DNA of 64,000 nucleotides from Enoplolaimus lenunculus (lineage: Eukaryota > Nematoda > Enoplea > Enoplida > Thoracostomopsidae). Positions 56,401 through 64,000 of this stretch are shown piece after piece (within the stretch, counting starts at the first letter, position 1; each line of letters opens with the position of its first letter). The notes beneath the pieces were generated by a model. That model saw only the letters and a list, made by a program, of their open reading frames with translations. It searched no databases and was not told the DNA's origin. The translations under genes and the position numbers were made by a program. The DNA is taken from contig JASANG010000135.1 of the NCBI GenBank assembly GCA_030248215.1, positions 1 to 64,000 on the forward strand. The letters run 5' to 3'.

Positions 56401-59368
56401 ATTTAATTATTAAAACAGTTTGTAGTTGCTTAAATATTAGTTTAAAATGAATGCCTTTACTACTCTTTGTTCTGTTTAGGTAATGAGTTGTTGGATTAAA
56501 ATTTGATGGCTAATTTTGTAAAATTGATAAACGAATGCGGTGTTAAATTGTTTTAAATTCGGGTTCCTGCTCTGGCAGTCGTATCGTACCACAAATAGTT
56601 GCGTTTTCGCTTTTACAACATTTTAAGCCAAAGATAGTCCCAGTTAAGAAGTTAAATGTTAACTTAAATTTTGAACATAATGTTGCCCATAGTGCAACCG
56701 GAATTCTGGTTCCGATTAAGTTTATAACAGCCGGTTTTTATATCTGTTCTCAGCTCGCATTTCTTATATATATGAAATGCATGAATATTATAGAAACATG
56801 AGTAACATTCACTCTGAAACAGATATATTTTAGTGCATACGTACGTACAACTTAGTATAATAAGACTCGGTTATCTAAAACGTAAATTTTTGTGGAAATT
56901 TACAGCTCCGATCCCGGTACCGCTTCGAAAAAGTATAATTAGGTTTCGCTTTGAATCCTTATGTGCCCGCTACTTAAATGATTTTCCTTGTATCAGTAAA
57001 ATGCTGGAAAATTTTAAAAAATTTATATCGCAACGAAGTAGTAGGTAGTTGGTAGGTATGTAATCTGCTGCACCCGAATATTTTGAAATGTTGCAGTTTA
57101 AATTGCCATTTAAATGTATATATATACTTCGTTGCCAATGATGTGACATACCATACTGTCTGAGATGCTCTTGTCACTTGTGATGACAACAACTGAGTCA
57201 TGCACTACCAGCTGAGGCAACGTATTAATAATTTATAAAAACTGATTTTATGTTACTTAAGAGTCCAATGTTTACAACTTGGAGGATGCGTACGTACATA
57301 TTTTCTTTAAAGAGTTGTGATGTGTGCTGCCGGCGTTTGTATAAAGGAACTTTTGTGTGAACAAAAATTTTCAATATGTACTTACTTGGTTCTTTTAACT
57401 GCGGCGGCAAGGCATTTTTTTGCTCACATTTAATAAAACCGTAGTGGTATTGGTGTATATAATAATTACAGATATTGGCATCACCAAGTATTTAAAAATA
57501 ATAAATTTGCATTGACAGAAATTTTGGTATCAGCGCATATGATGACATCGTTATTTAAAATTCCATGGAACGTTATATATATATATATTATTTATTGTGA
57601 TATGATTTCAGGAGGTTATGGTGGTGGTTACGGTGGTGGCCGTGGAGGCTACGGCGGGGGTAAGTGTATATATATATATATGAAACTTTGTTCATTCACA
57701 GTTAAATTGATTCATTTGTATTACGTACGTGTTTATTTTTGTATCTACGTAGTGAATACTCTGGCTAATAATAGTTACAGTCAGGGGTGCAACCGGAATT
57801 ACAATTTACCGGAACCGGAATTTGAAAATTTCACCGGAACCGGAACCGGACAGTGAAAAATGCATTTCACCGAAAATTTCATTTTAATCGTATTTTTTTG
57901 CTCTCTATTATTTGTGAAATAACCTTAGTCGAACATACGTAGGTTTTATTTTATTTGTTGTATTTTAGATTTTCATCGTCGACTGAAGTGAAATCCACCA
58001 TCAATGGCTTATATTCGGAGTACAAGTGGCTTTCAAAAGAGATTCTTAAAAATTAGCAAAGTTAAAAAAACGGCCAAATTATAATACCGGAATTTTTAAA
58101 TCCGGTAAAAATTTACCGGAACCGGAAGGTGGAAAAATGCCGGAACCGGAATTCCGGTTGCACCCTGGTTACAGTGTATCTGAATCAAACTCGTTGTGTT
58201 GTATTTGAAAATGCAAATTATTTTCACTGTACCTTAGACATATAAACGAACGCTTAGCGTGTTTGTTGCTTGTATAAAGTGACCAAGCTGCAAAAAAATG
58301 TGCAGTCCTTGCTGCTTGCCCTGGCATTGAAAACCGGGTGTTTTGTCCACCGCGAAAAACAAATACGTAACATACCTATACGTTGGCGCTATGGCTCATA
58401 TTGGTTGATTGCGGTACGTACAGCTGATGCATTGTTTATATGATGTATATAACCAGTAATATACGTACCGCTGGTGGTGCGCATGTTATTGTGAATTATG
58501 AGTTACAAATCGTACTTATATACTAAGCGTACGACGCCAGTTATATTGGATTTTCTGAGAAGAGTATTTATGCCATTGCGGTTCTAGGGGGTTATGGCGG
58601 CGGTGGTGGTGGTGGCGGCGGCGGCAGTGCATGCTACAAGTGCGGTGAGCCGGGCCATTTTGCACGTGAATGCCCTATGGATGGCGGAGGCGGTTATTCA
58701 GGCGGCGGCGGCGGCGGACGAGGTGCGCAATTAGTTTAAAGAAAGTTGGCTTGCTACATGTTTTCATGATTGTATTGTTTAATCACCGATTGCCAGTAGT
58801 GCATAGAGTTGTTGCTGTGCCATGATATGTTGAAAGCAAAGCGAAAACGCGAACCCGGTTTACACGCGTAGCATGTATGTTTACTGGTGGTGATTGGTTG
58901 AATTTTGATGGAGCCGTACCTGAGCGCGCACGCTGGAACTGGAAGCTTTGAATATTATGAGCCCCCGTGTGAAACTTGAAGCTTTCGTGAAACTTGCATC
59001 TGAAATTTGTTGATGTGCAAATTGCTGTTGTGATTTCTGTTCAGCCAAACATGTATACCTTACCCCTAGTTCTGCTTGTGTTTATATGCATTTTGCAGAC
59101 GGCAGTGCCCGTGTGAAATTGATTATCCTGAGCTGGAGTGCTCTAAATTAATATCTAAGCGCGTTTATTTTCGAACAGAAGGACGCCTTCTCTCTCTCAC
59201 TAGTTCAGTATTATCGGTTCGATTGGATATTTGTGTTTTGCAGGAGGCGGACGTGGCGGTGGTGGCGGAAGCTGTTACAAATGCGGTCAACCGGGACATT
59301 TCGCTCGCGAATGTCAAAATGGAGATCAGGGAGGATTTGGCGGCGGGGGCGGAGGTGGCCGTTGGTAG
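50486..59368 (+). CDS. KH-domain protein with two CCHC zinc knuckles, copy 3
   Basis: Six coding exons: 50486-50531, 51466-51521, 55841-56012, 57612-57659, 58588-58722, 59244-59368; 193 aa. KH loop GRGG at residues 16-19; [18 protein letters not shown] second half; Gly-rich linker with a 48-base Gly/Tyr/Arg exon like the one in copy 2. Exon 5 adds a knuckle (C123, C126, H131, C136; sequence [14 protein letters not shown]) with Gly-rich flanks. The final exon has the family's usual knuckle (C163, C166, H171, C176) and the RW end. Each added exon is phase 1 on both sides. The largest intron (4.3 kb) again separates the two KH halves. Predicted RNA binder with stronger or bipartite contacts. Confidence 0.92.
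51770..52561. mobile_element. MITE family I, hosting a family H insertion
   Basis: Left CAGGGTGCGACCGGATATCC and right TAATATCCGGTCGCACCCTG are exact inverse ends for about 18 bp. It is interrupted by 51,949-52,492. No matching TSD around the outer ends. Intron 2 of KH copy 3. Confidence 0.8.
51949..52492. mobile_element. hAT-like MITE family H with internal duplication, nested
   Basis: 544 bp, longer than the 371-bp norm because a segment of about 100 bp (ACAACAACCACTGCATGAAC through ATTAGCAAAGTTAAGAAGACG) occurs twice at about 52,205-52,298 and 52,302-52,399. Octamers GGTTTAGG and GTTTTAGG match at 7 of 8. Inserted into a family I element. Confidence 0.88.
53751..54146. mobile_element. hAT-like MITE family H, exact 8-bp TSD
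   Basis: From CAGGGTGCAACCAGACTTCC to TTTCGATTGCACTCGA. Exact TSD GTGGTAGA at 53,743-53,750 and 54,147-54,154. The TTCCGGCATTTTTTCACC segment near the left end is doubled. Intron 2 of KH copy 3. Confidence 0.9.
55263..55607. mobile_element. MITE family I
   Basis: From ACGGTGCTTCCGGATATCCC to TAATATCCGGTGGCACCCTG, with GGCAAAAACTGATA and TTTCAGTTTATCAGCAACAA inside. TSD not recognisable. Intron 2 of KH copy 3, close to the exon 3 acceptor. Confidence 0.65.
57782..58167. mobile_element. hAT-like MITE family H, exact 8-bp TSD
   Basis: From CAGGGGTGCAACCGGAATTA to TTCCGGTTGCACCCTG. Exact TSD GTTACAGT at 57,774-57,781 and 58,168-58,175. Intron 4 of KH copy 3, plus orientation. Confidence 0.95.
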
Positions 59369-59455
59369 ATAAACGTAGTTGCAAGCAGCGCAAAATACTA
59401 TCTCAACGCGCAGAAGGAACATGTCTTTACTGCGATAATATTGTCTATACCTAAT

Positions 59456-59800
59456 CAGGGTGCGACCGGAATGACTTGATTGACTTACTTTTACATGTTT
59501 ATTCTGTCATACATGTATTTTAAATGTGTGCAATATAACTGGCCTTTGCAAACAGTTTTATTGAAAATATAAACACGTGGTTGCGTTGGCGAGATTTATG
59601 ACACCAATCTGAACCTGTACACTGATCAGTGTTAGTGTGAACGGTGTAACACTAGCCTCAATGAATTAATTGTCCGGCTGCGGCCAAATATTAAATTATC
59701 CGGCTCCAACATTTTTTGGTATCCGGTCGCACCCTGGAACCTATCTATCCGGCTCCAACATTTTTTGGTATCCGGTCGCACCCTGGAACCTATCTATTGT
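59456..59800. mobile_element. MITE family I remnant with a tandem 51-bp end
   Basis: Left CAGGGTGCGACCGGAATGAC downstream of KH copy 3. The right end TTGGTATCCGGTCGCACCCTG is present twice (near 59,735 and 59,785) because about 51 bp (CCGGCTCCAACATTTTTTGG through AACCTATCTAT) is duplicated in tandem. Confidence 0.6.
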
Positions 59801-60630
59801 GACATTGCGCGAATAGTGTTTTAACCATGTAAATATATACAAATGTTACATTATGTGTGGCGATGGTTAAGGCATCGAAAAACATGGGGCCACTGTGACG
59901 GGGAAATATTGATTGTAAACCAGATCGGTTGCCATGGTAGACGTACTGGTACTGGTTACTGTTTCGTAGATGCTGCAGTCCCTATAGAACAAAAATGAAA
60001 AATGTACTGCCTATATTTTAACTTGTTCCAGTAGCGTATTTACTGCGTATACATATTATATTCTGTTGTGTGCATTCTTACAATTTTAACTACTAAATAA
60101 GTAAACTTTTTGAATCGGTGTTCTTTGACGCTTTATGTAGGTTATGTATGAGTGGTTAGACGCCAGAATAATGGCAGTTCTGCAGCAAAACGTAAGACAT
60201 TTAATCTTTTCCATCGACCAAGGGTACAGTCTACATTACTTAATTTTGAAAAAATTCGGTCAGTTAACTATTCAAAGTTGAACGTAGGATTGAATCTTGG
60301 ATGCCTAAACCGTTTGAAAAATGAAAATTTTCTCTGCCGCAATTGTCAAGCAGTTGGCTGCCATAGCATTAACCCGGCTTTCTACCGAAGTCCGGCAAAC
60401 CTTGGGTTGTGTTCTGGTACACGATGTATATCGTGAATGCCCATCGCTCGCTGAAGTAGAGTACCATTTTTGAGCTTATCATACTAGAGGTTGAAGATAA
60501 TATTTTTGCATTTGAAGTTTGGCGTTACAGCGTGGGCTGAGCATCGGTTTTCAGGGTCAAGTACTTTAGGTTTATGCTTTAGGTCGCGTTGATTAGCCCA
60601 ATATTTTGTTTTAAATCGTATATAGTCACA
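59801..60630. other. Intergenic region before KH copy 4
   Basis: No recognised gene or repeat. An open frame of 94 codons at 60,152-60,436 shows no family features or splice context. Confidence 0.4.
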
Positions 60631-63437
60631 ATGTCATGCGTACTTGGAATCGATTCATCGCATATTGGAGGTAAGATTCCTTATCAGCATGGGGGAGACT
60701 ACATAGTTTTTAAAACTGGAAACCTATTTCACATGAACAGTGACCTGGTAGCAGCGTTGGTGAGGATGCTGGATCATTGTGCACTACTCCCTAAATTAAT
60801 CCGTTGTATTTGCTTTTCAGCGTTCATTTGAAATTTTTTCTCATTTGATACCTATACATTCCATTTAGGCTTCCGTGTGCAAATTCTAGACACGTAAACA
60901 TCGACATCGAAATTATAAATAATAGCCAAATTCATTTTTTAGATTTTGATGCCAAATTCTTCATTTTTTTAGATTTTGATGCCACAACTGTTAAAGCCTT
61001 GGAAACAATGTATAATGCAACGATACAAGTAAGCAAGATTAAGGAGTAGGTTGGGGCGCTGCCGTCCACTGGAATGCTGTAAACTGAGATTGGGTGTATA
61101 CAAAAAGGTTAAACGACAAGCGTGTGCTTGTAAAATGTACACATATGAGGGTGCCGTTATACAATTTGGTGCTGGATCATATGTCTGATTCAGAACGAGT
61201 TCCAATTCCGATTGAGCGGTCAGGAATTTTGAAATTTTAATTTGAATCCTACGTGTGATACGTTGCATAAAAATTCTATATTATTTTCTATTAAGTTCCT
61301 TTCAATGAGTTAACTAATCAATGATTTTACCAGCCAACAGACACCCTAAATCAAGATTATATTTGTCAACAGAAATTATCGGAACAGTGGCAATCTTTCA
61401 GATTCCGATTACAATTCCGGTATAAATTTGTGCTGTTCCTACTCCGGTATATGTAATCCAGTTCTGCTTTGCATCCTGATACGCGAGCAGTAGCGTCCGT
61501 ACCGGATGGCGCCAGACAGCACTATGTATTATATTGACCTGGAAGTTAGACGATAAACGTATCGCCGTGCGGTTGTGAATGATGTTAAATTTTCCGCAAT
61601 CAGATGGCTGGATAACGAGTTATGATTAAATAAGTGGTTTTCTGCATTCTCAAATCATTGGTAGCGCGCCAAATTACTTATTTGACCGTAACTGGTTAGC
61701 CAGATGCTACTTAACGCCATTCAACTCTTAGGGCGCGGAATGGTTAGGGGCAGGAATGGGCTGACTCGGTTTAAAACCTAAACCGGTCAAGAAAAGTCTC
61801 GGTCAATTTTTGGTCATCACCGAAAAATTAAAATTTGCAAAAGAAACAATTTCTATACTTTTTTCGTTGTTTGTTGTGTTTTTTTACAGTTTTTTGTATT
61901 TTTCATAGCATTTTTGTTTTTTCAGAATATCTGCTCGTAATTATTGCGTAACTGTTAAATTTCGGGGCTGAAAAACAGCTATCGGAATTCACACTGATGT
62001 TCAGGACATATATATTTGGATTTATAAAAAGTATACGGATATAGCGCCACTTTGAGGTGTTTTTAACATTTGGTTATGCTCCTTGGATTCGATTGAAATG
62101 ATATATTAATTACAAACATAAGTGCTATTTTTGTATAAGGTTTCTCGGTTGATTGATGCTGATCTCTGTTACAACTGTATTTTGGATGTGCAATTGTAGT
62201 TTTAATATATTTGTAATTTCAGTTGTCTTCAACGTTGAACAGTGAACAGCTATATGAAATGACTGTAGATGGTGAATCATCGGCGTGCGACGCAGTGGCC
62301 GATGCAGTTGCGCAGCATTTAACTGGCGAACAACGTTTGCAGTTTAATTTCGTGACGGAATCTTATCATAATCAAGCACCACCTTCCTCCCAATATCAAA
62401 GACCGCCGCCACAACAGTTTCAAAGACCGCCGCCGCAACAGTATCAAAGAAATGGTTGGTGCATTGTTAATACTTTATAGTTTATACATAGCGAGGTGTC
62501 TACAAGAACTTGAATTTGCCGGAACAGGAACAGTTACCAGAGATGAATTTCTTTGTAGAAACAGGACCAGGATCGTCAGGAATCGGAAATTGCAAAGTAA
62601 TTTTCATAACGAATTACTGTTGGACTTTTTAGAAAACTTGCCAAAAAATGGCTTAAGTGAATTTTTAGCTGTTGAAAGTTTCATGTAGGTCATATTTTAA
62701 CTTCACATCATAGAGTACAAATTTCAAAGACAATGTTGTTCCAATATTTACTTGATTATAAATAATTATGCAACAAAGCCGTAAAAATTCCAGTTCCTGC
62801 ATCTATAAGTGCATGAACAGGAATTGAAATTGGATTACTTTTGCAGGAATTCCGGTTGAACTGTGATACATACGCTTGTGATTACCTTTCCACGCATACA
62901 TAATGCGCAAATTTAGATGGTTCTTTTAAAAATGCACTGCCCGGTTCTGGTATTCGGTGAACTAATGTCCGGTCGCATTCTAACGTACGTTGTACGAACG
63001 TATATTTTTAATTTATTCTTCTTTATGTTGCCTGTGATGATAGTGTGATATTGAGCTGATGAGCGCTCTGTGTCATCATTGTGATAACTTTGTTGTATCC
63101 ATGCCGTGCATCACCAACTGAGGCAACATTACTGTTGTAAACGCAATGATATAAATTTAGCGAGATAAGTTTTTTGGTTAATATTCTGTATAATTGCATT
63201 TTGCGCGCCTGCAGGTCCACGGAGTCAGAGTCGGCGAAGGACTGGTTCCTGCGTTTGCTGCGCATGCGGTGATACGGGTCATCTTGCGTGGGAATGCCCC
63301 AACACGCGTAAGTTTTACTTTATATATTTCGATTTCTACTTTTCCTGAAAATTTGTCAACATTTTGGTTGGTTTAAGTTTTATGACTAAAAATGTTTTAA
63401 ATTTCACCTGACATTTTTTACAGAAATTTTCATGTAA
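60631..63437 (+). CDS. Divergent KH-like / CCHC protein, copy 4
   Basis: Five modelled coding exons: 60631-60670, 60973-61028, 62223-62454, 63215-63307, 63424-63437; 144 aa. The second exon is exactly 56 bases and phases are 1, 0, 1, 1, matching the paralogues. The split codon and next three residues read D-F-D-A (14-17) where copies 1-3 have GxxG, so the nucleic-acid loop is gone. The second KH half is recognisable (YEMTVDGESSACDAVADAV, HLTGEQ). The Gly-rich linker is replaced by two QRPPPQQ repeats (about 88-106) and an SRRRTG stretch. The knuckle keeps C124, C127, H132, C137 (GDTGHLAWEC). The donor after exon 3 (GTTGGT) is weak. The last exon gives only QIFM before a stop; splicing may instead run into the duplicated exon at 63,610. 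Confidence 0.72.
61755..61970. repeat. Dispersed repeat (family R relative) in intron 2 of KH copy 4
   Basis: CAGGAATGGGCTGACTCGG just upstream, then GGTCAATTTTTGGTCATCACC and TTTCAGAATATCTGCTCGTA as in intron 3 of KH copy 1 (40,653). Confidence 0.6.
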
Positions 63438-63550
63438 CGGAGAATCCTCTCAAATTAAGAGATCTACTGGAGCAGTCCCGTCTGGAGTAAAGTGGGAAAA
63501 GTAGAAAATTTTTTATCTGGTTCTTGGTTCAACTGTGTAAGAGGTGATTA
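63156..63550 (+). repeat. 395-bp tandem duplication, first copy
   Basis: Unit starts TTTAGCGAGATAAGTTTTTTGG and contains an intron end, the 93-base zinc-knuckle exon of KH copy 4 (63,215-63,307), a 116-base intron and the short terminal exon. It is followed at once by the second copy. Only two substitutions between the copies were found by eye. Confidence 0.95.
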
Positions 63551-63945
63551 TTTAGCGAGATAAGTTTTTTGGTTAATATTCTGTATAATTGCATTTTGCG
63601 CGCCTGCAGGTCCACGGAGTCAGAGTCGGCGAAGGACTGGTTCCTGCGTTTGCTGCGCATGCGGTGATACGGGTCATCTTGCGTGGGAATGCCCCAACAC
63701 GCGTAAGTTTTACTTTATATATTTCGATTTCTACTTTTCCTGAAAATTTGTCAACATTTTGGTTGGTTTAAGTTTTATGACTAAAAATGTTTTAAATTTC
63801 ACCTGACATTTTTTACAGAAATTTTCATGTAACGGAGAATCCTCTCAAATTAAGAGATCTACTGGAGCAGTCCCGTCTGGAGTAAAGTGGGAAAAGTAGA
63901 AAAATTTTTATCTGGTTCTTGGTTCAACTATGTAAGAGGTGATTT
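63551..63945 (+). repeat. 395-bp tandem duplication, second copy
   Basis: Repeats 63,156-63,550 with changes only in the A/T run near 63,901 and at CAACTATGTAAG. After 63,945 the sequence departs (TTTTAGGACGC). Confidence 0.95.
63610..63832 (+). CDS. Duplicated zinc-knuckle exon and terminal exon of KH copy 4
   Basis: 63610-63702 and 63819-63832 are exact repeats of the two last exons modelled for copy 4. The knuckle exon is 93 bases with phase 1 at both ends. It can therefore be used in place of the first copy, in addition to it (giving two identical knuckles) or skipped, all without frame change. Which is used cannot be told from DNA alone; the gene may also continue beyond the window. Confidence 0.6.
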
Positions 63946-64000
63946 TTAGGACGCAAATATTTAATTTTGCTTATAGGTTTATCTCCTGCCTTACAGTTTT

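Noticed and set aside
37149-59368. Copies 1-3 as one long multi-KH gene
   Set aside because: Each copy has its own ATG in exon 1 and an in-frame stop after a conserved RW end, with candidate polyadenylation signals after copies 1 and 2.
59165-59422. Minus-strand frame opposite the last exon of KH copy 3
   Set aside because: Shadow of the Gly-rich knuckle exon, which is well supported on the plus strand.

Overview
The window is animal nuclear DNA. Its genes have long spliced exon-intron structures, it is AT-rich, and it holds a complete homologue of the animal proteasome activator PA28-gamma (PSME3). The phylum cannot be fixed from the sequence. The hexamer TTAGGC, which is the telomere repeat of nematodes, is abundant in the first 25 kb, but there it sits inside dispersed transposons and is not evidence of a chromosome end. 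No retrovirus, LTR element or Polinton remains were recognised.

Layout. Positions 1-25,000 are almost gene-free and packed with short non-autonomous DNA transposons (MITEs). The main group carries internal TTAGGC/CCTAAG arrays between terminal inverted repeats (TIRs), and several copies are flanked by exact 8-bp target-site duplications (TSDs). With them are palindromic CACTG...CAGTG elements with 2-bp TSDs, TA-flanked elements, CAGTGGCGGATCC hAT-like elements and two TTAA-flanked elements that carry a tRNA-like module. A single cysteine-rich open exon near 21.6 kb may be a real gene fragment. Positions 24.6-27.1 kb show nothing recognisable.

Positions 27.5-34.4 kb hold the PSME3 homologue on the minus strand: 11 coding exons, a modelled 326 aa, with an enlarged Ser/Ala/Gly-rich loop. 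One of its introns carries a satellite of alternating 175/154-bp units. About 2.8 kb away, head to head, starts a plus-strand cluster (37.1-64 kb) of four tandem paralogous genes. Each encodes a small RNA-binding protein with an N-terminal KH domain, a low-complexity linker and a C-terminal CCHC zinc knuckle. Exon boundaries and intron phases are the same in all four. Copies 1-3 have intact GxxG loops and RGG/Gly-rich linkers; copy 3 has gained a second knuckle. Copy 4 has lost GxxG, has a Pro/Gln and Ser/Arg linker, and its knuckle exon lies in a 395-bp tandem duplication at the window's end. Introns of the cluster are landing sites for hAT-like MITEs (CAGGGTGCAACCGG and relatives) with clear 8-bp TSDs and nested insertions.

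The KH/CCHC proteins are predicted single-stranded RNA binders. PSME3 is a nuclear proteasome regulator. Nothing in the sequence links the two functionally beyond their divergent arrangement. All gene models were built by eye from splice signals, phase and family conservation; no alignment or transcript data were available.
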